A stretch of 64,000 nt of DNA from Porphyra umbilicalis (taxonomy: Eukaryota > Rhodophyta > Bangiophyceae > Bangiales > Bangiaceae): contig KV919010.1 of assembly GCA_002049455.2 (NCBI GenBank), positions 1-64,000 of the forward strand, written 5' to 3'. Every line of letters starts with the position of its first letter. Position 1 is the first letter of the stretch. Under the pieces are notes generated by a model. It worked only from the letters and a program-made list of their open reading frames with translations. It had not been told where the DNA came from and made no database searches. This document shows, in pieces, positions 20,901-33,439 of this stretch. A program made the translations under genes and the position numbers.

Positions 20901-23498
20901 GGTCGATCATGCATGTCGTTATGACCACCGACACCACACGCCAGGACATGCTTCTGCAACAGCCATGCTGTAAATGTAATAGTCAAGGCATTCGCGCGTG
21001 GCCTATGGGCCAAGTCCTCGACGCGCAGTGCCAGCCACGGGCAGCAAGCGCTCTCAGAGCTCCTCAGGGACCACCCCATGCAAAAGTTTGCATTGTGATG
21101 GAAAGCCCCAGACACTACATGAACGTAATGGAGACTTCCAGATACTACATGATTGGTGGCTGATCGCCGGCACATCGGCGATGCGGGAAACATGATGGCC
21201 GCTGCCGTGCCCGGGGCGCTGCAAGGAAAGCGTCCCAGAGAATGTGAGCCGATAACGATCACACGATAAGTTTTGTCATAATTACCGCAACTGAAAGCTC
21301 GCTCGCGAAAACGCTTGGGACTCGCGAAACGAAACAGTCGTTTTCACAAGACAAAAGATAGGAAGCGTCGGACGACGCTGACCGCGCCGCCGCCACCGCC
21401 TCCGCTATCGCCGCCGCTGCCACCCAAGCCAGGCGGCGGCGACGGCGGTGCGTCTCCAGCAATCGTGTCTGGAGGAAAGTACATACAACGTGCGGCGGCA
21501 GCGGCGGCAGACGGTGCGGCCGCTGCCGCTGCGGCGGCCTTTGTGCCAACCTTACGCGAGGAGCTCATCCCTCACTACCAGCGGGGTCCGAGCAGGTAGT
21601 GCCGCGGCTCCACGGGCCGCGATCGGCTGGCGCGCCAGCTCACCAGTTGTTCCGTGGCGGCAACGTTGAGCGACAGCGACAATGCCAGCGGTTTTGCCGC
21701 CGACGCCAGCGCAGCCGCCGTGAACACAACGTCGTCAAGCCCGCCCGCGTAATCTGCAAAGCCGCTTGTACTATGAAAAAAGCCGCCCGTCACGTCGGCA
21801 AGGCCAACAGAGCCGCTTTCGCTGTAAAGTTTCCTCTCTTCCAACGCCGCCTGTGCGTGCTATGGGCGCCGGAGCCACCAGCACCGCGGCGGCTCTTTCC
21901 GTCCCTCCGCCGCGCCCCTCTCATCAACCGGCGAGTGCGCAACGAGCGCCGCGGCGTGGAGTTCCCCGTAGGAGACCCCCCCTGCGGTTGCGTCCGACCG
22001 GAAGTACCTGCCCCATCGGCTGACGAGGCGGCCGCCGCGTATCCGCCGCTGCTGCGGCGCGGGGCGGGGGGGGGGGGCACACTGTTGCGGCAGCGTTCAT
22101 TGGGGCGGCCGACGCAGGCCACTTTCACGCGTGCATACGTGCAGCGTCTACTGGTAACATCCACTGGCGGGGGCGAGGACCAGAGTCGGCGGGAAGCAGG
22201 GTCGGGCGTCCCAAATCCCCGCCGGACCCGACGCCTTTGGGGCGGGGGGGCAAAGCTACGGCCGCAACTGCCGTTCGTGGTCCGACGGTGCCCTAGTACG
22301 GGCGGCGGTGGGGACCCCCGCCGGCCGGGTGCCGCCGGGGCAGTCGTGCGTGACCGCTCCGGCGGCTATCAAGCAACATGCGGTGGCAGAAGCGACACCG
22401 CTGCTGCTGCGGGGGTGCCCGCGTTGCCCCAACTGCAGCGGCGGTCGCGCATCCGCGGCTGTCGCTGTGCGTGGCGGCAGACAGGAGATGCCCACGTGCC
22501 CCCACTACGATAGAAACAACCTATGCTGCTGCCGGCGCCGCCGACACCGTCGCCGTCGCCGCTGCCGTCGCCGCCCCTGCCACTGCCGTGGCCGCAGGTC
22601 GTCCTGGCGTGCGGGCGCGCGTCCCGGGCGTTGATGCGTACTGCCCACCGCCGCTTTAGCAGCAGGCGCGGAGTCAACGGCTCCAGCGGCGGTAGCCGCC
22701 GACCTCACCAGCCGGGCGTGGGTGTTCCGCGCGTAGGGCACGGCACGCGGCTCGGCGGCCGCTGAGAGACGGGACGGGCGGCAAGTCCCACTACTAGTTA
22801 GTCGTCTCGACGCCTCGGCCGGCGCCGCCTCACTCGGTGAGTTACGGCGTCGCCAGCGCGGCGGCCGAGACATCGCCACTGCCGCCGCCCCCGGCCGCAC
22901 ACCCCCTCCCCCACCTCCAGCGTCATCTTGCATGGCGCATGACGCGAGGAGCTGCTCGTTTCCACGTGACTGACCTCCGCGGCCACCGGCGCCTCGTTCG
23001 GCGGAGGATGGCGTCACCAAAACGTCTACGTCGTCGGCGCTCCCGGGCACACTTGCCCTCCCGCTCGCCTCTGCGCATTACACGACAGATGACGTGCGTT
23101 CCACGTCGACCAGAAGAACAGCGCCCCTACACCGCCGCCGGTACCTGGCCTCCGCCGCCTGCCGTTGTTGTCTCGCTCAGAGGTTTGCGGCGTCACCGGT
23201 GCGGCGCCCAACACGTCTGTAGCCCCTCCGCCTCCCGTCTCATACCGGCACCACCCCCCCCGACCCGGAACTCTCCCATCACGACCGGCTCCCCATGATC
23301 AACGTACCCACATGAAACACGCAGCTCTTCCACCAGCCCCTACAACCTGAAATGTCCATGCTCCGTCGCGGGTGGCGACCTCCCCGATCCAGTCGACCAC
23401 TGGCAAGGAAACTGCCGCAGCAGCGCAAGCTGCCACGCGCAAAGGGCGCCTACCCGCCGTGCGCTTGCACCGCTATGGTCTCGTCGGAGCGCCGCTGA
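20900..23498. other. GC-rich region with broken protein-like frames, unassigned
   Basis: Ala/Pro/Arg-rich frames change every few hundred bases. A CxxCxxC patch (CPRCPNC) near 22.42 kb and Ala-rich stretches recall the 49.2-51.9 and 63.5-64.0 kb regions, so a decayed repeated gene is possible. I cannot name a family or join the pieces. Confidence 0.3.
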
Positions 23499-24426
23499 GC
23501 CATCCCCCGTGCGCGAGCCCGGGTGCGATTGTCTCGCGGTCGCCCCCAACTTCCTGTTCGCGTACAGATCGCTGTGACATTGCTTCGCTGTGGACACCAT
23601 GGCAATGCGGCCAGTATTATCCTGACTGCCACGACTTTTGCCGTAATCGTGGGGAGCGTTGGGAGAGCGACGCAGCAAATGACGGCAGCCATACTTTGCT
23701 GGAAGGCTGCCGAAATTCGCTGGCTGGATGCCTCACAACCTGCTGCCCTCGCGGGGCAGTCGAAGCTGCGGTATGGGTTTCCAAGATGTGTTGGTGCGGT
23801 AGACGGTACGACGATTCCGCTGGCGCACGCGCCTAGTGAAGACCCGTGGTGTGTATGTTGACTGCAACGGTCGCTTTCGCGTGAATGTTTGGGTTGCGTG
23901 TGATTGGGAGGGAAGGATTACCACTTTGGTAAAAGGGTTCAAGGGGGTGGCGCCGGACACGGTCGTCCAGGCGGCCTCCCCATGGCACCGCTTCCCCGGT
24001 CGCTATTTTTCCTTGAGGGAATACCTACTCGGATACAAGGGGATGTTGTCATCTGTCTACGTCATTTTGCCGCAAAAAAGCCAAAGCGCAGCTGAGTCCG
24101 GCAACAAGAACCTCAACGACCAGCACGCGCGTCGGCTTATTTTTGCCGAGCTGGTCATTGGCCTGCTCAAGGGGCGCTGGTCAAGATTGCGGAAGCTGCC
24201 ACTTCCATATCGAACTAACCTAGACTACAACACGATAATGGACTGGGTGGCAGCCTGCGCGCACAACATCTGGATTGCCCTGCGTGAACCTTCCCCCGAA
24301 CCAGCTCCAGCTGAGCGCGCCGTCGACTCAGTCCTGCCGGTCGAGCGACCAGCAGTTCTTGCTAGGGCGCGGGTCCAACAAGATGTGTGGTGCTTCATGC
24401 TTCAGAATGGGTTGTATCACCGGTGA
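23499..24426 (+). pseudogene. PIF/Harbinger-like transposase (DDE_Tnp_4 type), frameshifted
   Basis: Two overlapping frames make one protein, with a frameshift near 23836-23861. N-terminal part: RPQLPVRVQIAVTLLRCGHHG and the following helix-turn-helix-like segment are typical of HARBI1/ALP1-type transposases. The first catalytic Asp is in VGAVDGTTIPL. After the frameshift come RGVYVDCNGRF, a beta-rich stretch and YFSLREYLLGYKGM. The family normally has LLGDSGY there, so the second catalytic Asp is Tyr. The third acidic residue is kept in FAELVIGLLKGRW. The frame starts after a TGA at 23496-23498, so the N-terminus is lost or lies in another frame. Frameshift plus missing Asp means it is inactive. 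No terminal repeats identified. Confidence 0.7.
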
Positions 24427-25340
24427 AAGGTATGTGGTTAAACGGGATATGCCTGTTCATGCAACGACATGTGTGACGTAGAAGAGAAATATAACTGTAA
24501 ACACGCAAAAAAGGTTGAGACCACGAGAGCAAGGGGGCACCCGCACGGTACTCGGACGCCATCTTCCTCTTGTACAGGGCGTTCGTAGGGTCGGCTGCAG
24601 CCAGCCTGAACAGGGCGGCTATGCGCTCGTTGCGCATTGCTTCACGCTTGAGTATGCGTTCCGCGTCAAACTGCCGCCGACGGTCACGCATGCTGGCAGC
24701 AACCGTGGGAAGCAGCGACTCGAGTACGTCCGCTGCACCGCCTTCATCACCAGCGACCAGTAGATGCCCTGCTTGTCGCCCACTCGCCCCTCCAACCGGA
24801 GGAAGACGGGGTACAGCTGCAGCGACACACGCCGCACGGTACGCGGTCGAGACCGTGGCTTCCCGTCGAGGCTCAGGTGCAGCCCGTCTCAGGCGCTCTC
24901 TCACCGTCTTCTCGGATCACGCGTCTTCCACATCCCACGCACTCTGTGAAGATGCCTCGTCCATCTCGGCGTCGCTGCCGCTTTCGTCATCCTCCTCGGC
25001 ATCGGCCCCGCTTCCGTTTTTGGCGTTCCAGTCTTCACGGTGACCCCCGCCGTCGCACGAGTGGTCGTGTCAGGCGTCCTGCTTGGCGTCTTGCGGCAGC
25101 TCCAATCCGCCGATCACACGAAGAGAACCACGGTGAACGCCACCGGCGACTGGTTGGGCGGCGTAGGAGAGCGCAAGCACGTCCTTAAAGTTCTGCATCG
25201 ACATCCGCCATTCGGTGGCTTTCTTCTGAGAAGCAGCAGCCACTTTCGTATCGACGTGCTCTGCCGTCTAGCCGGTGGCGGCTCTCATCGCGCGTGCGAA
25301 ACTATGTCAGTCGGCTGCTTCATTGACAGCACGTGACAGC
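24395..25340 (-). pseudogene. Possible Harbinger partner gene (Myb/trihelix-like), degraded
   Basis: Convergent with the Harbinger-like transposase. The best preserved part, 24395-24904, has a basic, charged, helix-forming segment (MRDRRRQFDAERILKREAMRN) like the C-terminal coiled region of the Myb/trihelix protein that accompanies Harbinger transposases. Upstream on the same strand are an acidic patch (DEEDDESGSDAEMDEA) near 24.95-25.0 kb and a fragment containing SQKKATEWRMSMQNFKD near 25.2 kb, separated by stops. I did not find the Myb tryptophan pattern, so the assignment rests mostly on position and composition. Confidence 0.35.
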
Positions 25341-28189
25341 CCCGACTTGTCCTGTCCGAGCGCGGTCACCTCATTGTCAGTAGAAAGCAAAATTGCCCCT
25401 ATATTGGACAGATGCAACCGCAGGTGTTGTCCCGTGGTCTGGTGTTGCGCCAGGCGGGCGACCACGACGCTGTGCCAGCTTCGACCTACCAGCAGCCGCT
25501 TGGCACCAGTGAGCGTCCTTGGCGCCGCTCCACTTCGACCGCGTCAGAGAGCGGCTCAGCTGCGGCCGAGGCCCCTATATGAGGCGCCGTCATTACATTG
25601 TTGTGACATCGTCGCGCTGATAGCACCTCAAGAAGTAGCGGCTGCGCTGGCTCTTTGTGAGCTCTCATCCGGAACCTGGCTGACCTTCCGACCCGGGAGA
25701 CCCGCGGTGCTTCTGCCGCGGCTTGAGGTCGGCGCGCGTCTGCCAGCGCGGCCCTTGAGAGCCAGGCCGCGAGCTTCTTGTCTACGGTGGCGAGCTGCGG
25801 GCGTGAAACTTCAGGAGCTTGCTCCAGGTGAATGGTTTGCGTCGGCACTTTAGACACCCCCACCCGTGCTCAGGTGGGGCGACTCGCGCCTCCACTCCTA
25901 CGGCCCAGCTCCCCCGAGTCAGGGTTCGTCCCCCCTCGCGTCAGCCTCACACCGGCGGTGAGTACAGGAGTGATGCACGCGTTTTCGGGGGCAGATCGGT
26001 CGTCCAGGTCCAAAATGAGCACGCACGTAGAAACGCGCGTCCCGTGGATGTGCGCTCTCCGTCTGTGCCGCGCTCGCCGCGAGTAGTCGAGACGGTAGAT
26101 ACACGGAGAGAAGGCCAAAAAATCGCGTTGCAAGCTTCTTCACCCCAGCGCAGGCGACCACCTCCCCGATGACTGGTGCCAGTCGACCTGATGTGCGCAC
26201 GTTACCGCGGTGGCAGCCGCCACGCTAGCTGTTCCCCCCGTCGCCCCAATGACGGCGAGCACCTGCCGCGCGGTGGAGGTGGCTGCCCACGCCCAAATGA
26301 TTCGTGTGGAGGGGCGCGAGAGACGTAAAGAGGAATACAAACACCCTCAAGCGCCGCATTATGCCATGAACAGTGTCGTATGCGTTCGGGTTGCGGAAAT
26401 AACAAACAAAGAAAAACAACGGATAGTCGTCCCGTGCAAATGCTGGTGCGACCCGTCAGGCCTACCCAAGAAAAACGACAAAGAGGTGCGCAAAGTGCTT
26501 GGACAGGGAGGAATTCGGGTGTGCAAAAGACGACGGACACACCAGCCAGGAGGGGAAGGAGGCAGACGAAGCGGTGGGTCGTTACATGTGGCTCGTGGCG
26601 CACTTGCCCGACTGCCACGTGCGCTTCCCGCCTCGGCAGGCGCTCGCGTCAGTTGCAGCACTCACCTCCGACATGACACTGTCGTGTCAACCGCTCGCTC
26701 GGCGTAATAACACGGTATCAATCCAAAAGCTACACGGATATGGAAAACCAGCTGGGATTGGTCGGGTGCGCCATACGCGAAGGCTTCATTCAGAATGAAT
26801 AACTTACAAGAAATTCACGCTAAGCACGGGTCGGCTACCGGACCACACAAAGTCGACCACTGACATCCGACCGTTTAAGCGAACAAAGCGCAGAGAAGAC
26901 AACCGTGCGGGACACGTGAACGGACGCTGCCGAAAACGAGAGAACCAGGGAAGCTCTCGATGGCCGTCGTCAAGTAGGCGGCGGCCTCGCCGGCGGGCAG
27001 GGTGCAATGAGGCGCGGGCGGCGGATCTGCCAGACGCCGCCCCCCCCTCCCCCCCTTCTCTTGGGCCACCAAGCGCCACAGGTGTCTACAGCGCCCTTGC
27101 GTACGCCGTGTGGCAGTGCTGGTGATTGCAGTGGTCAAAGCACTGGTTATGGTCAGATGGTGTCGGCGAATTCGCCGGGGCAGGCCGCCAGCGCCGCGGC
27201 CGGCCGCAACGCGGTCGCACAGACTGGTTCAAGCCGCCATTCCCCGTGGTTGTCCCGCCACTAATACCCCAGCACAACTCCGCCCTCTCGGCCGGCGGGC
27301 TAGTTTCCAGCTACCGAAATAAGCTCCTGGCAAATAAAGGAACATAATAAAGCAGAACTTCGGCACGTCTCTCGCGCCAAACAAGTTGTCAGAAGAGACA
27401 TGAATCAGGCAGGTCGTCCATCAAGTTTCTTCAAAAATTTTCGGGCTAATGGTTTCTGTAACCGTCCTTTTTTTCCCCTGGAAAAGAGCAGCAAAAAGAA
27501 CACGGCCGGATCTATGTGATTTTTGCACTCACATTGGAGAGTGACTTCGAGCGGAGCGTTTTGCTCCCCGGTCACCCCTGGGACCGCGAACTAGAGTTCA
27601 CCCCGACGCATCCCGGAGCCCCGTAGTGGCCGTGTGGGTCGTGTTTTCGGGCAGGGTCGACAAAGAGGTGTGATGCGCACATCTGCAGATGCCTCGGGTT
27701 AAAGAACATATCAGCTGAGATGCTCCATAGCCCGAGGCTCGTCGTCGCGCTGTTCTGTGCGGGGTTCTCAGGGCTTTCCACCGCCCCCCGCATCCTCCGG
27801 CCTTGACGCAAACACAGTGCAACTCTGTTCCAGTACCGTAGGCACCAGAACAGCCTTACACATCAGATTATCCCTGGGGGTGGACCGCCGGGTGGACCGG
27901 CGCTATGGAAGCAGTCCCTCCAGTGACGATAAGTTGGAATGAGCCGATTTATTCTTTGGGGGGGACCGCTGGGGGAGCCGCTCGGAATGTGGGGGGACCG
28001 CACTCGTCCGCGGCGCAGCTAAGACATCTACGTGGCACACTCGAGAGGTTTAAAACCCAGAGCGGAAGCCGACGTGCAGCGCTCCTTGGTGAATTTCCAG
28101 ATTGAGAGATTGGCCCTTCAACCTGTGCCGCGTGGGCCGCCGTGCAGTTTTTCCCGGGGCGATTCCTAGTGGCAGCCACGCGCCGCTCA
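25341..28189. other. Intergenic, no gene recognised
   Basis: Many short GC-rich frames on both strands with no domain I can name. AATAAA near 27330 is isolated from any recognised gene. Confidence 0.35.
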
Positions 28190-28296
28190 GCGCGAAAAAC
28201 GCAGTGCCATCGCGGCACCCTTGGGGCCCGGCTCCGGCGGTGCGCGCCTCCGGTGCGGGCCGCGAGGGTGCCTCGCGGACACTGCGTTTTTCGGCG
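28190..28296. repeat. Imperfect hairpin of about 107 bases
   Basis: The left arm GAAAAACGCAGTG, with further pairing through CGCGGCACCC, is complementary to the right arm ending CACTGCGTTTTTC. The loop is GC-rich. Stem length and mismatches are compatible with a miniature foldback repeat or a small-RNA precursor; sequence alone does not separate these. Confidence 0.5.
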
Positions 28297-28782
28297 CAGT
28301 GCTCGCTATCAAATTAACATAGAAAGATGATACATGCATTCCGGGACAGGTGATTGGTTGGATGACTAAGAGAATTGACGAATTAAATTGAGTCGCTCAG
28401 CTGTCAGAAGCTATATCAAGTCGTGTTCAAATTCTCGGTCCCCCCGGCGGTGCCCCTACCTCGAATGAGGGTAGATGACTCGAGCCTGCTTTGTGGCCTT
28501 GAAAACGGACAATGTGCTCCTGTTCCTTGTCATCACGGCCGACACACACTTGAAACAGCGCTCCCCGCCGGCCGACGTAGGGTAGACGGCGAGCAGGCGC
28601 ACAGAAATCACCTGCAAGCCCGGGTACCTGCTGCCATGTAGTTGCCAATATCCCACCTGATGCAGACACTCATCTGCCTGGGGCTTTGTCGTGGGCTAGT
28701 GCGCCCGCAAGAAGCTCTGCGTCTCCCTAGACAGCTTCGTACGAAGAGCGCCGTCCGCCTCAGTCATCTCGATCAGTGCCTG
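28297..28782. other. Intergenic, no gene recognised
   Basis: AT-richer stretch to 28.43 kb, then mixed sequence. No domain or repeat recognised. Confidence 0.35.
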
Positions 28783-30150
28783 CGCAGTGCACCTCGTTGC
28801 TGGATCCACCCTGAGCCCGGTTCTGGCTCAAATTGCTCGTTCAGAACTTGCACGAGCCCTCGTAAACGCCTCTGTGGAGCGTTTTTCTCGTGCGAACCAT
28901 GTTTTCACTTGCATACTTTTGCAGTCGAGCATTTTACACCGACTTTTTGGATGCATCAGAAGCGTCTCTGGAAGCGCCTCCTGTGGTGTCCAGGGCCATA
29001 GTGTGAATGCCCGTATGCAAACGTACGCAGATGCTCAACAAGCGCGTGCGAGCTCTCCCATTCTCTCAACGAGGTGTTTCTGCGATTTCTGCACGCTTGC
29101 ATTGGTACACCCTTGTCGAGGCGCGTGTATCAAGTCGAGCACGGGTGTCGAGGTGCTGCACGAGTACTGGGTTCTCACACTTAGCTCCCCCTTCTCTTTG
29201 ACTTCACGGTATTTTTGCCAGCCACCGGAGCGGCAACTCTCCCTCCGTGAACAGCGAAAGGGAATGGTTTCGGTATTGTGAATTCACTTCCCATCAAGGT
29301 CTGTGACAATTGCCAAAGAACTGTGCATCCCGTGTGGAGAAAGCGGGCTCCGACGCCCCCCACCCCGGGGGGGTTGCGGGGCTTGCGGCACGATATCCGC
29401 GTCGCTCTGCCGACTCTGTGCCGGTTACCCACTGCTGCTGTCATTCTCCACCTTTGTGACCGTGCTTCCCCGCCACTGGCCTGTGCTTGCGCCAGTGGCG
29501 GCTACGGCAGCGTCGGCGACCTCCCGCTGCGACAGCCACCGCCGCTGCGGCGACCGAGCCGCCCGTGTGGCGGCTGCACTTCCGCGACCTCCGCCATGGC
29601 CCCGCCCCGCGTGGCGACCGCGCTCCGGCCACCCCCGCCTTGCCCCCTCCCCGATGGCTCTGCCCCGCCTTGCCACCTGCCCCACCGCTCATCCCGCTGT
29701 AATGACCACCGCCGCTGCGGAGACCGAGCCGGCTGCGTGGCGGCCGCACCCCCGCCACCTCCACCAACGCGCCCCCCCCCCCCCGCCCCGCTGGCACTGC
29801 GCCGCCCCGCCACGTGCTTTACCGGCCCTTCCGCTGGCTGACCTCCCCGCTGTCCTCCATCGTCGCCTCACCGTACCAGCACTATGTATTGTTTGCCCTA
29901 CTGGGCATAGAACCGGTACTGAGCACCGCACCCGTTTAGTGTATCAAGTCGCACTTGTGACAACTTGAGCGGACTTCATAGAGCTCTTAATCACGCCCTT
30001 ATCTCGTCACCAGCTTGCCACAACGAGGTTTTTGGACAAGATACGAGCAAACACTCCCAGCGTGCGAGCAGGAGCCCGTTTTTAACGAGCGTTTACCAGC
30101 AATCTGGGCCAGAACCGGGCTCGTGGTAGATTCAGCAATGAGGTGCACTA
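28783..30150. mobile_element. Possible non-autonomous element bounded by inverted repeats
   Basis: About 57 bases at 28783-28840 reappear inverted at about 30088-30146, with shared cores GTGCACCTC and AGCCCGGTTCTGGC. Weaker matching continues inward (GTAAACGC). The interior 29.4-29.83 kb is GC-rich low-complexity DNA. No transposase and no target duplication were found, so this could also be two copies of a dispersed repeat in opposite orientation. Confidence 0.4.
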
Positions 30151-31007
30151 CGCTGGTCTCGCCACCGTATTGTAGACTTTCCACCTAGCGGCACTGAGTC
30201 CGCGTGGGCCCAAATCGGTGACTGAAATGCGTTCAAGAACAACGCCAGCGCCAGGTGGGGGTCCACTGTTCGCTTGCATCGAGCTGACAGGCGGTTGCGA
30301 AGGTATTTTCTTGATGAAACGGCGAGGCCGGGCACCCGCTCACCGTTCAATGGGAGCCAAAGGAACACGAATGCTGACAAGAATGAGGATAGGGGCGCCG
30401 CGTCGGCCTTCAAGAATCTTTTGCAATGGAACAGGGGGGCCAGGAACGGGCTGTCTGCCGTCAGGCCTTTCCCAAATGCCGGGTCGAGGATGCATGCCTC
30501 CACCGCGGGTACCACCTCAAATGAAGACGCGGCCATCTGATTGGCGTTAATCTCAGCCTGCAGGGCGGGCAGGCAGCGATGCACCGACTCAATAGTTAGG
30601 TTGATGCCGCACCAACGCGACTCACCAAATGGGGCCAGGTCGGCAGCGCCTCGCCCAAGGGCACCCAAATTCGCCAGGGCGCCCGAATCGGCGGCGCGGC
30701 TGCGTCCACATCGCTTGAAGGACACAGCCTCACGGGTTGCGTCACGCAGGGCCTCGGTGAATGGAGCCATGCTGGCGCAGTTTTTGCTAACGAAGTTCAT
30801 GGCGTGGTCGGCGCACCAGATTGCAACGGTGGCGACGCCCGCAGCACGAGCCAATCGGCGCACGCGCACCATCGCGTTAGGAAAGCCAGTGACAAGCCCC
30901 GGGGCCCGTCGCGTGGCCAGCTCCATCCGCCGTGGGTACGAAACCACGGCTTCGCCCAACCACGCCTCGTCGAGGGCCCCGCCAACAGCGGCTGGCCGGT
31001 CGGCCAC
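30132..31007 (-). pseudogene. hAT-like transposase fragment
   Basis: A 291-residue frame opening at GTG rather than ATG, so the true start is probably upstream and lost. The pattern WCADHAMNFVSKN (compare the hAT C..H.LNL segment), a following helical stretch and FGESRWCGIN (compare the conserved xTRW) are in the order and spacing of hAT transposases with a DUF659-type core. The N-terminal BED finger and first catalytic Asp are not seen, and the C-terminal dimerisation domain is absent or mutated. It is probably a decayed internal fragment. Overlap with the inverted-repeat arm at 30.09-30.15 kb is small. Confidence 0.45.
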
Positions 31008-32550
31008 CTGAGCATCTGCAAGGAGGGTGTCTCGGGTGGAAACCGCGGTGTGGTATCAGTAACGTTGGATCAGATACCTGTGTATTGAGACCGACCTCAG
31101 CCAAGCAATCAAGCGAGTTCAACCGCCTTCGCGGAGAGAAAGAAAGACATTTTTTTGAGGGGCATCTGATGGGGAGCCGGGTGGTTCCCAAGACGGCAAC
31201 CCCGGAGCCATGGTAATGTTTTACAAACGAGGGCAATTGTCGATGTACCGTCCGATCACAAGAGATCGTAATGAGTGCCGGCAGACAGATAAAAGAGGCA
31301 AGCAAATACACATTAAAAAGGGGAAAATGCGAAAGTAGCCCCTCAAAGAGCATGCCACAGGCCAATTCGAACAGTGCGTGGGCTTGGGCCAGTCAAGGCG
31401 GCTACCGGTGGCGATCTGCAAATAGCTGCGAAGATATGCAACATACCTCCAACCCGATATTCGAACTGTCCCGGAGAGATTTAAGGATAGTGACACCCGA
31501 CTGAGCGGTCGCGGACTCCTGCAGGCTCGCGCGAGCGTGACTGCTCGGGCGGCGGGAATCGTGAAGGGGCGCCGATCCGTCCCGATCGGGGGGGGGTGGT
31601 GGTTCGCCGGCGTTGGCCACGACCGTTCAACCGCGCACGCGCGTGCGTGTGTGGCAAGCAGCTCGCGCTGAGGTTCAGATCGACGCTTTCGCGTGGTCAT
31701 GGCCTCTAATGCGGCGTCACGCGTGTGTGTACATGGGTGCGCGTGCGCGTGCGGGGGCTGAGGCTACGATCCAAAATCGCGGCGGCGCCTGGAGCAGCAC
31801 GTGCTGGAGTTACCGTCGTCGGTGCCGTGTGGCGCCAGCTTCTTCTGGGTATTGGTACCCCGGCGACAAGGCGAAAACCGTGACGCGGTCCTGTGGTGAC
31901 GGGAAGGTGCACACCCCACAGCCTGTTCACACTGTACTTTGCGCGGGTGGGCGGCGCTTGTTGGTTCAGGGCTGACCCGTGTCATCGTGCTCGCGGACAG
32001 TGTGTGGCCTCGCGGCATCGCTTTGCTAGGGGCGCACCACCGTGAGGTTGAAAACCGCAAGATCGTCGGCGGATCTGCCATCGCGCCTTTTTGATTACTT
32101 TCAAGCGATTTGAGGGCGACACAGTGTGGTGCTCGAAGGAAAACGCAGCGTACGACTGGGAATGGCCGGTCGGGGATCTGGCGGCACAATCATTCGGTTC
32201 GGATGGCATGTCCAACGGCTAAGACAACGCGAATCACGCTGACACGGCCAAGTCCCAGGCTTGTGTATCACTGTGATGATGGAATTTCACGAATGAAGCA
32301 GCGGTCTCGCCCCCGGTGCACTCAGGCGATATTACTGTCAGCACGGGATGGTGAGGACAGCAGCTGACCGGCGTCGGCGTTCGAGGTTGATGTGGACGCC
32401 AGGCCGTGTGCGGATTGCCAGCAATCTTGCAACGCAAATCGACACCTGATTGGATGGCACCGCCTGGCCGTGCACGCTGCCCCAGAACTCTGACAGGGTC
32501 AGAAAGGGCTGCGCGAGGCTTTAAAGAGAGGGCACGCCAGACGACACTCA
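31008..32550. other. Intergenic, no gene recognised
   Basis: Mixed-GC sequence with short frames only. TG/CG-rich alternating purine-pyrimidine runs occur near 31.63 and 31.73 kb. Confidence 0.35.
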
Positions 32551-33110
32551 GCTCCTCCCAAACTCTTTCTCTGCCCACTCCCTGCCCTTCGTCATCCCCC
32601 CCATCCTGCGCCGTCGCCGTCTATCCATGCACCCCCCCTTCATCCCCCGCCACCGCCCTCGCGGCCACTGATCCTGCGGCCGCTCTCCCCCCCCACCCAC
32701 CGCCCCCCCCCCCCACCTTCTTCCCCTCCCCCGCCCACCTACCCCCCCCGCCCCCCAACTTACCCCCCCCCTCCCTCCCCTGTAGTCACGCCACCCACCC
32801 TGCGCATCGCTGTCTGCGGCTGTAGGAGGCACCCCATGCGGTGCGGCGGGGGTGGGTAATCAGGTACGGGGGAATGTGGAGGGGGGCGATGGGGGAGGGG
32901 TGATGGAGGAGGGGGGGTGGGCTGGGCGGTGGGGGTGGCGCAGGGATGGCGCGGGGGCGGCGTGGGCACGGCGCCAAGGAAGGGGGATGGGGCAGCGCGG
33001 CGGGCACAGTTCGACTGCGCGTGCGGCGCGCGAACGAGTGGCGAGCCTGCGGCGTGGAGAGAGGCGGTTCTCACAGGCAGATCTTTTCAGTGTGCAAGGC
33101 GCTGTCGCAT
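32551..33110. repeat. C-rich then G-rich low-complexity tract
   Basis: 32.6-32.79 kb is nearly pure C with A/T interruptions. 32.84-33.0 kb is nearly pure G with A/T interruptions. The two halves could partly pair. Open frames here are compositional. Confidence 0.5.
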
Positions 33111-33322
33111 GATCGGCTGTGTCCCTTGACACCGCCGATCGCGTCATGGGCGTCGCGCTCCCTGGAATGCATCGACCAATTTAGCACCGCTGATACAATG
33201 AACAATAAATTTCAAGTTGATAATCAAACTTGGCGAGCAAACAAATGCGCAACGTGGCTACGTTTCTGTATGGCCAGGTGCTCCTTTGGTGCGTTCGGCT
33301 CATCTTCCAAGTAGCCCCCGTT

Positions 33323-33371
33323 GGCGACTTCGTGGCAACACACGCAGTGTGGGTGTCGCCACGAAGTCGCC
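33323..33371. repeat. Perfect 14-bp-stem hairpin
   Basis: GGCGACTTCGTGGC at 33323-33336 pairs exactly with GCCACGAAGTCGCC at 33358-33371, leaving a 21-base loop whose ACACAC and GTGTGG ends can extend the stem. AGTAGCC occurs on both outer sides as a short direct repeat. Confidence 0.6.
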
Positions 33372-33439
33372 ATGAAGTAGCCACTAAACGCTGGCGGGCG
33401 AAACCGCCGACGACTGGGTGGGGACGTGGCGGGCATGGG

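Noticed and set aside
30877-31365. Cys-rich minus-strand frame upstream of the hAT-like fragment as its N-terminus
   Set aside because: It is in a different frame, overlaps the hAT-like frame, and lacks a BED-finger pattern.
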